The position numbers were made by a program, and so were the translations under genes. A stretch of 64,000 nucleotides of DNA, from contig CP092874.1 of NCBI GenBank assembly GCA_030710605.1, positions 25,441,765-25,505,764 on the forward strand, written 5' to 3'. This document shows, piece by piece, positions 11,400 through 23,409 of the stretch. The DNA comes from Cordylochernes scorpioides (Eukaryota > Arthropoda > Arachnida > Pseudoscorpiones > Chernetidae). The first letter of the stretch is position 1. Each line of letters starts with the position of its first letter. Under the pieces are notes generated by a model. It saw only the letters and a program-made list of their open reading frames with translations. It was not told the origin of the DNA and made no database searches.

Positions 11400-11550
11400 T
11401 GTTTTTTGAAGGGGACGGAGGTTGTTCACACTTGGTTATCTCGTGTGTCTTCAAAAAAGGTCACTGTAATATCTTTCAGGGTTATTGTCTGAATATCGAT
11501 ATGCATGTTAAAAGGTACAACTTCCTTAAATTTTGTCCATGTGTGTATAT
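11400..11550 (+). repeat. Single copy of the 'TTCCTTAAGTTTTG' repeat
   Basis: GGAGGTTGTTCACACTTGG, TCACTGTAATATCTTTCAG and ACTTCCTTAAATTTTGTCC match one unit of the family at 1591-1965 and 45140-46450. Confidence 0.7.
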
Positions 11551-11801
11551 ATATTAAACTAAAGGTTATTCTGGCATATTGTGTGGCCAAAAGTATTTTC
11601 TTTATAAATCAAAGAAATAAAGAGTTTTTCTACATCCTGAAGGATTTAATATCCTTTTATGGCCATCTCTATTTTCGGCTCATCAGAGATATTGACCATT
11701 AAGTCATCATTATATACAAAGGTTATGGATATCATTTATATATATAATCTATGATATCATATATAAATTACCTAATAGAATTATAACAATTTCGATTGTT
11801 A

Positions 11802-12002
11802 TGACAAAAATCATTTAACGTCGCAACTCTTTTTTTATTCATCTGATCAAAGGAAAAGCTTTCGGGAAAGCCCTTCTTCAGCTAGTTAGTATAAACAAGG
11901 CTCCTTATTTATACGTATTGGTTAGTTGAAAAAGGGCTTTCCCGAAAGCTTTTCCTTTGATCAGATGAATATAAAAAGAGTTGCGACGTTATATGATTTT
12001 TG
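11802..12002. mobile_element. Inverted-pair element with hammerhead-like hairpins
   Basis: The arms 11802-11875 and about 11930-12002 are reverse complements (GACAAAAATCAT ... GTCGCAACTC ... CTTTCGGGAAAGCCC against its mirror). Each arm carries, reading outward from the centre, GGGCTTTCCC followed by GAAAGC. The left arm, read on the minus strand, has the canonical core sequence CTGAAGA directly before this hairpin. The spacer of about 55 bp is AT-rich. The structure fits a Penelope-like insertion made of two 5'-truncated copies head to head. Confidence 0.6.
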
Positions 12003-12580
12003 TAATTTGTCGAAATCCGTAATCCTGTAATAACGAATGATTATTTATAGCAAGGTTGTCTATACTTATTAGATGTGTGTTTTTTATTTATTTTTTAATT
12101 TTATTGTGTACTTCTCTCAGGATAATGTACATGTAGTAAAAGTCATTATAATCATAAAGAGTAAATAAATGGTTGCGACTTGTACTGTACCTTGCTTTCT
12201 TTCTAGCTGCTTCCCGGTTAAAACGTCAGTCATTTTCTTAATTGTCTTTTCTTTATAAGAATTGCTTTTATTTCGGGGGAAAATAAGTTAAAGGGAGATT
12301 TCGAAAAAGTTTAGTATTTTGGTTTACACACATTCACGAATTTTTAAGTTGCATATCCTCGAGGGATGTTTTAAATTATATTCTTAAAACATAGGCCAGA
12401 ATTAATAGAATGTAAAGAAGAAGTAGTAAGAGATTACCAAGACAATTAATAAAAGATAAACTGTTTTGTCAATAAGCCACCAATGTCTCGCCATGTAACA
12501 CTGTACGATATTTCAATAAAAATTAATCTGATTATATTTAAACTCGTGTTCTATAGGCGAATCATTACACCATGTTTTCT
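12003..12580. other. No recognised gene
   Basis: AT-rich sequence with no supported feature. Confidence 0.4.
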
Positions 12581-12584
12581 CTTG

Positions 12585-12615
12585 TAGAAGGGTGTTTGTA
12601 CCCGAAAGCTAGAGA
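12585..12615 (+). ncRNA. Hammerhead-like hairpin, variant family B
   Basis: CTTGTAGAAGGGTG, stem closing with ACCC, GAAAGCT (12604-12610), AGAGA. The same layout as 59119-59158. Confidence 0.4.
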
Positions 12616-12990
12616 TTAAAAGTTTTTTTTGAAAAGATACCAGCACGTATCATCCACCACGCACGTATATTTTCGAAAAATTTTGTTTTACAAACAGAAA
12701 TAATGTAATATATTTTTCTCTCAATATATAATAAGTATTTAAAATATGTATATAATAATGTGTATATAAAAATAGTATTTATTATTAAGTTGTTAACATG
12801 ATAATCCTGTTGAAGGACTGAAAAGTCAGAAAACTTGAAAATAAAAGTTGCACAAGAAACTTAACCCTGGAAGCTTCATAGCGTGAGATATTAATGTTTT
12901 TAGTTCTTATGATAATTCTGTAATAATATTATGCAAATATATAACTTTTCAGTAGCATACAATCTCTTTTAATAGAAACTACACTACCTA

Positions 12991-13088
12991 CACGCTTGTT
13001 CGGCGGTACATATACTAAAATAGGAACGATACAGAGAAGATTAGTATGGCCCCTGCGCAAGGATGACACGCAAAATAGTGAAGCGTTC
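12991..13088 (+). pseudogene. U6 snRNA retropseudogene
   Basis: About 98 bases aligned over nearly the full U6 length: GTTCGGCGGTACATATAC, the ACAGAGA box (13031-13037) followed by AGATTAGTATGGCCCC, GCGCAAGGATGACACGC and GTGAAGCGTTCC. U6 RNA is the catalytic snRNA of the spliceosome and normally ends in a T-run that stops RNA polymerase III; here the T-run is missing and the AGC of ATTAGCATGG has become AGT. A perfect 9-bp duplication CACTACCTA flanks it (12982-12990, 13089-13097), so it arrived by retroposition. The array at 1-305 shares its unusual TTCGGCGGTACA start. Confidence 0.85.
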
Positions 13089-13099
13089 CACTACCTAAG

Positions 13100-13434
13100 A
13101 TTATTGAATATTAGGTAGGAGAATACATAACAATAATAAAAGATATTTTCCCTCTGGAGGTCTGATATTTTGACTCAAAACTGTACGATAAGCTTGTACA
13201 AAAAAGATAAATATTTTGTAAATGAAGCACTGCTGCCATGTAAAAGAAGACTAGGGATATGCTGGGGTTGAGTAGAAGTGAAGTAAGAACTAGTAGTATT
13301 GTGACGTACCACCACGCCCCTGCCACGTTAAACGTGATCGTATTTCCGCCTCCACCCAAGAAGATTGATTTAAATAGGATGATTTGAAGAGATATATTCT
13401 TGTAATCATCCCCCGCCGGACTTTCTCTCTAAAC
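13100..13434. other. No recognised gene
   Basis: No supported feature. Confidence 0.4.
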
Positions 13435-13960
13435 GTCTGTCTCTCCTGTAGAAGATATCCATTGCAGCCTGTGTGTACCAATATAGGATCAAAATTAATA
13501 ACGTCATTTTAGTAATAATGGGTATCTTCTTTTCCATGTTCTGTTGGTACCATGGAAAGCTTACAAAAAGTGTGTCTCTCCTGTAGAAGAGATACCAATT
13601 GAAGCCTGTGTGTACCAATATAAGGATCAAAATAATAACGTCATTGTGGTAATAATGGATATCTTCTTTACCATGTTCTGTTGGTACCATGGAAAGCTTA
13701 CAAAAAGTCTGTTTCTCCTCTAGAAGAGATATCTATTGCAGTGTGTACCAATATAGGATCAAAATTAGTAAATTGTGGTAATAATGGGTATCTTCTTTTT
13801 CCATGTTCTGTTAGTTCCGGTGGAAAGCTTACAAAAAGTCTGTCTCTCCTATTGAAGAGATATCCATTGCAGCCTGTGTGTACCAATATAGGATCAAAAT
13901 TAATAACGTATTTGTGGTAATAATGGATATCGTTTTTTTTTTTTCATGTTCTGTTGTATC
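13435..13960. repeat. Tandem repeat, unit about 133 bp, four copies
   Basis: Units begin near 13438, 13570, 13708 and 13841 with TCTCCTGTAGAAGA-type sequence and continue through GTGTGTACCAATATAGGATC, TAATAATGGGTATCTTC and CCATGTTCTGTTGGTACC. The TCTCCTGTAGAAG start resembles the 5' side of the family B hairpin, so this may be a tandem of a Penelope-like terminal repeat; the GAAAG side is not clear. Confidence 0.75.
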
Positions 13961-13967
13961 ATATTTT

Positions 13968-14032
13968 CCCGGTCACCACCCTCTTCTAAAACATTCGAAT
14001 GATCTACCACTGAACTATGCCACCTCAAAAAA
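13968..14032 (-). repeat. tRNA-like fragment (A-box only)
   Basis: On the minus strand GGTGGCATAGTTCAGTGGTAG resembles the D-arm and A-box of a tRNA. No B-box follows, so this is at most the broken head of a tRNA-derived SINE. Confidence 0.3.
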
Positions 14033-15482
14033 ATAAATAAATAAAAATAAAAACATAGCGCAGAAGGGAGAAGCCCAACTACACCTCCTTGCGGTCCTCC
14101 CTGGACCCTTGGAATATTCGACCAAATTCTGGCAAGTTTCCATGATGACTAATGTGGCAACGGCACCTATTTTCTAATGAAGAGCAAAAAACACAACGCA
14201 AACTGTTCTTTCTTTATACTAACGTGTTTTGTCCATGAGTGTATTCTGCGGTTACAGAAAACTCTCATATTCAGCTCTCTTATCATTTCTCTTTCTTGTG
14301 AGACTGAACCATCATCCAAATTGTGTCTATTATCATGGCCTTAGAACAAAGAGACTCCTGAGAATAAAATCAAGCTGAGACGAGAGGTAACGCCAAAATT
14401 GAAGAGAAAGAAGAAAAGCAAAAGAAAGAAATTAATAACCGTCAAAAAAAAAAAACGAACGATACATCAACATACATTTAATTAAACCAACCAAATCATT
14501 ACTATATTATTAGCTTCCGGCATTTTATGAAAAAGAGCACGAAGATCATCAGGAAACTTGCGTGGGTGGTGAAGGAGCTGATTAGTATTTATACCTTAGA
14601 AAGAAAAAAAGAAGGGTAACTTCTCGAAAGCTTTTAAAGATATTTTTAATTAAAGAAAAAAAAAAGGAGTTCAGGTAGACGGGATGAGTGGTGGTTTAAT
14701 GAAAAATTAGCATGGAGGATCTCCGGAGGATAATTGTGGGAAGAGAATGAACTCTATTATGGGATGTAGGAGATGGGAGGAAGATGGCTCTTATGATTAT
14801 ACCTGCAATGAATACGTTAAACCCCCTTCTTATCGGAATCTTAAATAGCTGCGAGTCGTGGTTTTGAAGAAGAAGAAAATTGGAGAGATTTTTGTCTTCC
14901 TTCTTATCTCTGGTGGATAGAAGAATATGTGGAGTTGAGGTGGATTCTTGGTGGAATGGTGGTTTGTTGTGAAGACCTTTCTTTTTAGCGGATGTTTTGT
15001 TGATGTAGTTTTGGGTTCATTTTTTGGTATTGGTTTGTCATTCTCTCTCTCTCTTTACCATGTCTATATTAAATCAAAGTTAGGAAAATCTTTATTTCCA
15101 TCCGGGAACAAGGACTCCGATCTAGGCCTGTCCGACTTCAGGACAGAATGTGACATTGAACGAGACGACACCCAGTGGGATTTTTAGTGAAATCCCTAAT
15201 AAGCTTTCTACCTATCTTTTTTTTTTTAAGGGCGACAGTAGATCGCAGAAACGTCAAATGACAATAAATGTTTATTTAAAAAAGTTGATGAAGTCATCAA
15301 ACTTGAATTAAGTTTTATAATTTTGTTGAGAGAGAGAGAGAGAAGGTTGAATTTAGCCATTATCACTAATGTCCAGGTCGGCCCAGACCATCGAGGACCC
15401 CATCATCGCCTGGACACTATCACGGTAGGGAAGAACACCTGGCTGATTGTATATAGTTCTCTTGATCTTTTTCATGTAAATA
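14033..15482. other. No recognised gene
   Basis: Mixed AT-rich sequence. The open frame at 14948-15187 has no recognisable domain. A short GA run lies near 15330-15345. Confidence 0.4.
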
Positions 15483-15500
15483 TTGACTAAGAAGTCAATA

Positions 15501-15727
15501 CTCACTCCTCACTTTCTTACTGCTACTCTTTTTGTGTTGATTTCTTGCTTCCCTCTTTCTTATTCTTATTTTTTCTTTTTTCTTTTCTTGTTTTTTTTTC
15601 TTTTTTCTTTTTACCCTGTATATATCGTTATTTCCTTTGTCTCACTGCTTTGTTCTTATGCATACCTCTGGTGAATCCTGTATAGGGTCAGTGACCCTAA
15701 ATAAAGGCTTTTTTGTTGTTGTTGTTG
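15501..15727 (+). mobile_element. Retroposon 3' end with (GTT)n tail
   Basis: Pyrimidine-rich start, then TATATATCGTTATTTCC, CTCTGGTGAATCCTGTATA, CAGTGACCCTAAATAAAGGC and a (TTG)n tail. It is flanked by a perfect 18-bp duplication TTGACTAAGAAGTCAATA (15483-15500 and 15728-15745). A second copy with its own duplication is at 19864-20036. No coding frame; it could be a SINE or the 3' UTR of a LINE. Confidence 0.8.
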
Positions 15728-15745
15728 TTGACTAAGAAGTCAATA

Positions 15746-17084
15746 AAAGTGTTCTAATTGTCATTATCACACGTAATCCGAAGAAATGCTTAACTTATTT
15801 GAAGGTTTCTCATATCTCGAAAATATGTTGTTGTTTTTCCTTTAACCTAATAAGAAAAAAAAACTGAACATTTAGCATCACATATGGATATAAAATAGAC
15901 TTTTGTGTTAAAATAGTGCTTGAAGCATAACGCAGAACATGTTCTTTAAAAAAAGATACACTTCGGTCGTTTTTAGCTCTACAGACCAAAGTGTTTCTTA
16001 TTTCAAGAAAAATGAATGCCAGCCAATCAATTTCTCTCTTCAAGGTAACGTCGTGTATGTTGTGTAAATATGGTTGCTAATGAACAGTTTTAAATAGGGT
16101 CTCTTATGCACTAATAGGGAAAATATGTAAATATATAATGAATATATAGAGGGCTTGGCTCATCAGGAAAGAACCCAGATGTTTCGCTAGTTTAATATCT
16201 TCAAACCGCTATATAACCAGTTTTCTGACCTTAATAACAAGGGTAATTTACCAGAGAGTTTTGGAAAAGAATTCGGTGAATTACAACCTTAAGTAAAACA
16301 AATTACAGCTATCCCAATTTAAGTAATCAGCTAAGAGAAAAAATACACATTTGATTAATATAATACCTCACAGAATTCATATAAGCTGATTATTATGATA
16401 TATTAATTAATATACTTGGAAATTAATGACATTAGAAATTTTTTCTATGACTTTTTTTTTTCATGGCCTTAGACAAATGAACTTTTTTTTTTCTTTTTTG
16501 AGAAATTCATTTGCTTCTATATTATTCATTAGTTTATAACTTTAATATGCATTTAAAAAAACTCATAATTTATATTTGAACATTATTTCTCGGTCTCCAG
16601 AATTAATAAAAAATTCTCTTACAAACGAGCTCCTAAGTATAAAAGGAACTATCCATTAATATTTACAAAAACTTCAAACAAGACCAGAGTCCATGACTTA
16701 TGGGCTCAAAAATCATTCACTTTGGTTAATACCCCGTAAAATTATATTCTCAGAGTCCATGACTAGTATCTCCCCACAAATCAAAATAGTTCAAGATAAG
16801 ACAGGGAAGTGTAGTTTTGTAGCATTCCCATCAGAACGCCAAATAATAAAGTGGTGGTGGTATTTACAAAAAGAAAACACAATCCTAATTTTTTTACGGA
16901 ATCCGGGTTAGTCATAGTTGCTTGCTTAACTTTTCAAGAGATTAACGATATCTTTAGAATTGTTACTTAATTCTTTCTATTTCTAAAATGGCTAATTCAG
17001 CTTATTATTTTAAGATTTAGAGAAGTGTCATTTTGATTACCTTTTTGAATTGTACTCAAAAGCGATTCTATATGGTGTATTTAA
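15746..17084. other. Mostly unassigned; one dispersed repeat fragment
   Basis: At 16148-16230 GGCTTGGCTCATCAGG ... TTTCGCTAGTTTAATAT matches, with divergence, segments at 29144-29240 and 47967-48050. The rest is AT-rich with no supported feature. Confidence 0.45.
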
Positions 17085-17190
17085 ACACAAGGTAATAAGA
17101 CCAAATCTAAATTTAAAAAATAATAGTGTGTGACGTTTATTGTGTTTATAATTTATAATCCAAATTGTGCCTTATCAGAAGTCTTATTTG
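17085..17190 (+). repeat. Fragment of PLE-like repeat family F
   Basis: AAACACAAGGTAATAAGACC, GTGTGTGACGTTT and ATAATCCAAATTGTGCCTTA match the element at 29842-30045. The hairpin is lost. Confidence 0.6.
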
Positions 17191-17220
17191 TTATAGGAGA
17201 CGCAATATTGTTCATAAAAT

Positions 17221-17239
17221 GGAGGGGGGGGGGGGGGAT
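17221..17239. repeat. Poly-G tract
   Basis: Run of G (GGAGGGGGGGGGGGGGG). Confidence 0.9.
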
Positions 17240-17254
17240 GGATAAAATGGTCTA

Positions 17255-17720
17255 TGATGTTTGAAAGAGAGTCTATATTACCATCTTCAGTCTGGAGAAA
17301 CCGATATATAGTGGGCAATCTAGATCGAAGTCTGTTTGCCAGTTCTATAGGTCATTCTGGGCTCATGAGTGTCAGGGGCTCTGGCACATTTGTAAGTGCA
17401 AAGTCGAACTGCTTTTTCACATGTGTAGAGATGTGGTGCACTTAAAGTAAAAGCAGGTGCCAATTTCTACCCACCGTGATTAGCATGGCTTGTACCACGT
17501 GTACCAGGGATAATAATAAAAAGGAGACACCGATGGATAGTGGGCTATCTAGACCGAAGTCTGTACGCCTGAGTGTGTCTGGAGACAGTGGGCGCAAAGT
17601 AAAAGAAGGGCATTCCAACAGAGGATGGTCTCAGCTCATCAATATGCTAACGGTGTTTGCACAGAACAAGGGCGCCGTGTGTGCGAAGGGAGGGAGGAGA
17701 GAATTATGTTGATGAAGGCC
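17255..17720 (+). repeat. Two related dispersed segments, family unknown
   Basis: ATAGTGGGCAATCTAGA, CGAAGTCTGTTTGCC (17310-17340) and ATAGTGGGCTATCTAGA, CGAAGTCTGTACGCC (17536-17570) are two copies of one motif; a third, weaker copy is at 20510-20560. Open frames across them match nothing I know. Confidence 0.5.
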
Positions 17721-18675
17721 TGTGGGGATTTTTTTTTAATTCCTTTCTTCACAAAACTATAATGGACTTTATGGTCAGGTAATTCTTGATTGAGGGAGGT
17801 GATCTAAGAGGGTTAAGATGCTCCACTGAGATGTTCGGTAGACAAAGGACGTTTGTAGGCTATGCAAATTGAACATTCCCCCAATATGCAAGCATTTAGA
17901 CGCCATGTTGGTTTGAATGGTAACCTTGATGGGGCGTTCCACTTTGCGTTTCTTTAGAAAAAACGAATTAGACTTTTTTTTTTATTTGTAATTTTACATT
18001 AATATTTTTTAACATTGCGAAAGTGAATACGAATTATGTAAATAATAATCAGCCGGATATCATTTTCTCTACTGTTCTTTACTTTTTTTTTTTCGTGCCA
18101 AAATTATTGACTGCTTCTTGGATTTTGCAAAGTATTATTTTTAAATGGGAACATCATCTTTGGTTTGTAAATGATTTCTCTTTTGACTCTTCTCTCAGTC
18201 TCTGATATGAAGACTAAATTCTTTCATAGAACTTCTAATCATTCTTACTTTGAATACATGTATTCTTTCTCTTTGTTATTAACTCATATATATGATATCT
18301 TTGTATATTCAAGACATCAAAGACTGTCCACATCCCCCTAAGTTTTGTTCATGAGTGTATATGGTTTGATCTGAACACAGCGATAGTTCACACAAACGAT
18401 TAGCCAGATTCTCCCAATATTTTTCATCAGTGGTTGTAAAAAAAATGATCTTAAAAAATAATTATCACTGATAATAGAGAATCTTACATTCGTGTTATCC
18501 ACTGCGTATAAGTGTTTCACTATTGTGTTATCGAGATATTGAGAGAGAGAGAGAAAGAATAGGAATTACAAGGCTGTCCCAAAAGTTCTTAAACACTTGC
18601 AAAAAAATTTGAAATACCAATATTATTCGTCGCGGTGTATAGTATCTTTGAATAAGCAATAGTTACCCAAAAATC
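17721..18675. other. No recognised gene
   Basis: AT-rich. A partial 'CCCCCTAAGTTTTGTTCATG' echo of the R96 repeat lies near 18328-18360. Confidence 0.4.
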
Positions 18676-18800
18676 ATTTGAAAGAGGAAAAATAAAAATC
18701 AGGTAAAAAGTTTCTTTTCATTTTGAATTTGCTCGAAAGCTTGCAAATTCAAAATTAAAAGAAACTTTTTGCCTGATTTTTTATTTTTCCTCTTTCAAAT
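18676..18800. mobile_element. Foldback element with GAAAGC at the junction
   Basis: The two arms (18676-18733 and 18744-18800) are near-perfect reverse complements; the loop is CTCGAAAGCTTG. The junction therefore sits inside the GAAAGC part of the family B hairpin, as at 55055-55064. Confidence 0.6.
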
Positions 18801-18843
18801 AATGTCTTTGTATTATGTATAAAGTAATTGTATTATGTATTCG

Positions 18844-19021
18844 GATTATTCAAATAATAATCTGTATATATTTACCACATGTGTATATAATCTTTCTCCA
18901 TTTTACCCCTTTGTATATTTCCCACTTTCATAGGTTTCTCCGTCTTGTAACCCCAAGGAGAATCCTCTGTAAGACCTGTTGTGTCTTAATAAAGGCTTTT
19001 GTGTGTGTGTGTGTGTGTGTG
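18844..19021 (+). mobile_element. 5'-truncated retroposon, (GT)n tail
   Basis: CCGTCTTGTAACCCCAAGGA, ATCCTCTGTAAGACCTG and AATAAAGGCTTTTG, then a (TG)n tail. A 15-bp duplication TGTATTATGTATTCG lies at 18829-18843 and 19022-19036. Its body matches the tail of the tRNA-headed SINE at 48050-48344, so it is a truncated copy of that family or of the LINE the SINE copies. Confidence 0.8.
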
Positions 19022-19863
19022 TGTATTATGTATTCGCCGTAATAATAATATTATTCGCTAAGTAATATAAAAAACAACGTTTTAAGAAAAAACACGAACT
19101 TTTAGGATAACTTTATAGTAACAGAATGACTAAGAAATCTCGGAAGACAAAGAATTGAATGGTATCTAGACAGATAAACAAACATGTTTACAGACTCAGT
19201 ATCAATCCCATGTGAAGAGTTTCAAAATACCTTCTATCCATCTAAGAAAAAAAAAAGGAGGTGGGGTGATTGTAGAACAAACATGGTTTTAAAAACATGG
19301 CGTAAGGATAATAATAATAAAAAATGAAAGTTATGATAAAAAAGAAGGGTATTAAATCATATTACAGCAGTGTTACACAATCCATAGTGGAGAATGTCAA
19401 TCATATTGGGACATTTCCCCTCTTTGATTCCTTATGGAAGGACGTCCGCACGTCTGACCTCGATCTTGTCTACATTTTTTTAAATCTCCCCTCACCCCCC
19501 CTTTTTTTTTTCTTGAAGTCTCTTAACCAATAGCAAGATGGGCTAACCTTGGTTTGAAACATTGGAGATTTCAATTTGTAACAGAGATAAGCCACTTTTT
19601 TTCCATTATTACCTTGAACTTCTTTCACAATTCATATTTGATTTATACACATGCACGTTGATACAATAACATCTTTTGGGAACGGAAATCTCTTACGTAC
19701 GGATAAAAAACTTTGTATTTACTGACGTAATACATTGTGCTAAAGGACAACCTGTGTTACACCAGTGTTATTTGGTTTTTTAGATCCCGCCCAAAGGTCT
19801 TATCTGGTTAGAATTTTTAACTGGATTTCATTACAATACTTTTTGAACGTTATGAATAATTAT

Positions 19864-20036
19864 ACTCTTTTCGTGTTGTTTTTCTTGCTTCCCTCTTTCT
19901 CTTTCTTGTTTTTTTTTTCTTTTCTTCTGTATATATCGCTATTTCCTTTGTCTCACTGCTTTGTTCTTATGCATACCTCTGGTGAATCCTGTATAGGGTC
20001 AGTGACCCTGAATAAAGGCTTTTTGTTGTTGTTGTT
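19864..20036 (+). mobile_element. Retroposon 3' end with (GTT)n tail, second copy
   Basis: Same family as 15501-15727 (CTGGTGAATCCTGTATAGGG, AATAAAGGC, GTT repeats). A perfect 15-bp duplication GTTATGAATAATTAT flanks it at 19849-19863 and 20037-20051. Confidence 0.8.
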
Positions 20037-20059
20037 GTTATGAATAATTATTATTTATT

Positions 20060-20195
20060 ATGAAAAAAATGCATCTCCTTATTGTGCAAACTGAAAGTTG
20101 CTGATGGCTTGCGCCATCTATCGGAATAAATACCAACTAATTTATGCACCTTATCCCAGTACAATATAAAATTTGTACTATTTTTTCAAATTAGT
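20060..20195 (+). repeat. Fragment of inverted-pair family P
   Basis: GCATCTCCTTATTGTGC, AAAGTTGCTGATGGCTTGC, GCCATCTATCGGAATAAAT and CACCTTATCCCAGTACAAT are shared with the elements at 24415-24745, 29600-29841, 35980-36240 and 58085-58350. Confidence 0.6.
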
Positions 20196-22048
20196 ATTTA
20201 GTAAAGTTGTTTCTTAGTGAATGGGGAGAAGATTGTTGTCTTAAAGATGTTAGTTATCTCAAAAACGAAAATACACAATATGAACAATCACCTCGGTAAA
20301 AAAACAAGAATGATCTATACTGATTAAACCTCCAATGAGAGTACCACCTCCGTGAGAGTCCAGGAGTTTTCGTGATTTTAAATGGTCTCTCATAGAAAGT
20401 TGTACTTAAGATTTTAGGCTGGCCAGACTACTATGGTCAGTATTCCGTTGTCTTCGGTGATTTTAGACTGCCTATACTATCTGTATACCGTTGGGAAATG
20501 GCACACTTATGGATATGGTGGGCCACTTAGACCGAAGTCTATTCTTCATTTCAATCCACTATCGTACAGACTCTGGAACTGGCATTTTAGAAAAACCACA
20601 TCCTAACTCTGCGTGTTAGTGAAGATTTGTAATCCGGTATGCTGATTCAGAAACGCTCAGAAAAATCTCTGGGCAGCTGAACTTACCCAGAGGCAACCAC
20701 AGGGAATTTGTACTGTGGCCATAAGAAAGATCAACCAAGTCTTCACAATTAATGAGATAAAAGGGGCAGTACAATGGGCCCGCCGTTTGTTACTCACCTG
20801 GGGGAGGAATTCAGAGCTGGGAATTTCTTTGTTCTACTATGGCATTGGACAACGCCCTCGGATGGATGAAGAAAGCCGCTCCCTTTCTAACATTTCACTC
20901 CCGTCCTCTTTTTTTAATCGCTTAAAAGTTCCGACTAAGTGATTTCCTAACTTATAAATATGTTTTGACGTTTCAATAGCGATATTGCTACAATCCCAAG
21001 GTCTCCCATCTCTACAACTGCCCGCGGTTAATGGAATGGTACGAATTGATATGATGACCCCATCTACAACCCTCATCTAAAAAAAAAACTTATAAACTTC
21101 ATTTTATTAAAAAAAAAACACCAAAAAGAGTGTAAAGAGCCTACCACGGATTTCATAATCTAATCTGTAAAAACTTGGAATTCCATCATCATCGCAGAGA
21201 TTCATGTAATCTTCAAACTGCGCTGGGAGCCAACAGAAAAGGATCATATGCCAATATGTAAATATGTAAACATTAATTCCATTTCCAACTTTCGGTACTG
21301 CAGATTAATTCTGCTTACATTTTGAGAATGATGCAAACACAAAGGTTTCAAAAATTTATTCAGTTGGAAATTTGAATCATCCAAGAGGGGATGATAAAAG
21401 TTTCATGTAGTTATAGAATTGCCCTTCTACATAAAGACCTGAAAGTCTGAGCAACGCTATTAAAATAACTACAGGAAATGTATTCCTCTGGCTGAATCGT
21501 AGTTCCAACTACTCATATGCTAAACACAAGGACGAATAATCTTATTTGTATAGAAAGAATCCTACTTGCGATAATTGGACAATTCTACGCAGAAATGTGC
21601 CAATACCAAACACTAGTTAACTTCTTTTTTTTATTTAATCCAAATCCCTCATATGATTCTCTATTAAAGAAAAACAGCTTCTGTAGGAAAGGAGTGAAAG
21701 AGTAACCGAGACGTACAGTGGAAAATATAGAAAGAAACTAGCTAATGAGTTTGATGATATATGGCGCAAACTTTACTCATAAAAAAATCTAAATAGTGAA
21801 TTATGGATCAAAATCAACAACAACAAAAAGCTCTATTAAGACATTTTAGTCTTATACAGACTCTCTCCGAGTAGAAATGTAGGATATATGCAGGAAAAAC
21901 AATAATAATACCAGTAAAATAAGCATTGTTATTATTTTTAAAGCTGATCACAATGGTAATAAGCAGCGATCAAAATAAGGCCTATATAGCCTCTATTAAC
22001 TACCGTTTTTACATTACCAATCTTTTTTCTTAACTGGATAGAATAATG
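20196..22048. other. No recognised gene
   Basis: AT-rich; contains only a weak copy of the 17255 repeat (20510-20560). Short open frames have no recognisable domain. Confidence 0.4.
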
Positions 22049-22265
22049 TATATTATCCCGCATGTGTTTCTTTTAAACGAAATTTATTTTAAGGAGAAAT
22101 AACGATTATTTCAAGGGACACTTTTATTTTTCCGTTTATCATTATTCTTCACAATTCATCCTTTCATACTTTATCCTTAAGGTTAGAAATAATCGTCATT
22201 TCTCCTTAAAAATAAATTTCGATTTTTCGTTCAAAAGAAACACATACGGGATAGTTTTCAAATGT
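22049..22265. mobile_element. Foldback element, 'ATCCCGCATGTGTTTC' family
   Basis: The arms 22049-22110 and 22187-22255 mirror each other (ATTATCCCGCATGTGTTTC ... CGATTATTTC). A more compact copy of the family is present in both palindrome arms at 40561-40697 and 51930-52075. Confidence 0.6.
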
Positions 22266-22674
22266 CGTTCTACAATGATAAGCCGCATTATATTGTATAA
22301 TAATGTATATCCCTCGTGTTAAACACACAACAAAGAGTTACCATGAAAATTACTTTTTAATAATCATAAAAAACTAATATTAGGTTATTTTTAAACGGCT
22401 CTCTGCGGTCAAGATGGATACCAAATTGGAGCACCACACGGTTTCAGTTAACTATTTGTTTGATTAACGCACGGTATACTGTTTGTTTAACCACCAGGTT
22501 CTTTTGGGGTCATAGCTGCCTAGGTCAGACGTTTCCTGGCCAAAATGTAGTATGTATAGAAAAGGTTGTGTGTATTTAAACTAGTTTATAGAGTACGTTA
22601 GAAACTCTTGCACATATAACAGTGAGCCAGAGTCCCGTTTGGTTACTTGCGTTCACTGTTCCTTTGGTTTTATC

Positions 22675-22990
22675 TACCATGATTATCATGGTCTAGCACA
22701 CATCTATATTTGTAGATATGTTGACGTTATGTGGCGCCGAGTTTGTTGTTGACACACATTAATACACATATTAATGTGTTATGAAAAAGGCATCTCCTTA
22801 TCGTAATAAGGATTCGTTATATCGTAATAAGGATTCGTAATAAAATAATCATAATTTATGCACCTTATCCCAGTACAATATCATATTTGTACTATTTTTT
22901 CATATTAATGTGTGTCAACAACAAACTCAGCGCCACATAACGTCAACATATCTACACATTGTGCTAGGCCATGATAATCATGGTAGGTAA
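22675..22990. mobile_element. Inverted pair with nested family P fragment
   Basis: 22675-22760 and 22907-22990 are reverse complements (ACCATGATTATCATGGTCTA, TGTTGACGTTATGTGGCGC, GTTGTTGACACACATT). Between them lies family P sequence (GGCATCTCCTTATCG, CACCTTATCCCAGTACAAT). Confidence 0.6.
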
Positions 22991-23409
22991 AACCACAGAA
23001 AACCAGTAAATCAGAAAACAAAAGGTCGGACTTACTGTGGAAGTTGCCTGGGCGGAGTTGACAGGAGGAATGAGGCAGGAGGGGGACGCGATGGGACAAG
23101 TTTCCTCTCTTTCTATCACTTTTTTTTAACCGCTGAGGTTTGTCATAACCCCCCCCCCCCCCCCCTTTTCCCTAATTTGGGGGACCACCCCTCCCCCTAA
23201 CTATGACGACCTGTTTTTTTTTTTTTTTTTTTTTTCTTTACCTGTCTCTAGCCCCCAACCCTCGACTCAGCAAACAGCTCAACACAAAAAGGACTTTTTT
23301 TTTTGTAAGAAATGATTGGCCTCCTCATGATTTTGTTTGCGTTTCTTTTCTAAATATTTGGGTGGTGTCCCCAATGACTGGCGTGTAGTATTGTTTGTGA
23401 GCTAAGCTG
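22991..23409. other. No gene; homopolymer runs
   Basis: Contains a run of about 20 C near 23146-23165 and a T-run near 23213-23236. Confidence 0.5.
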
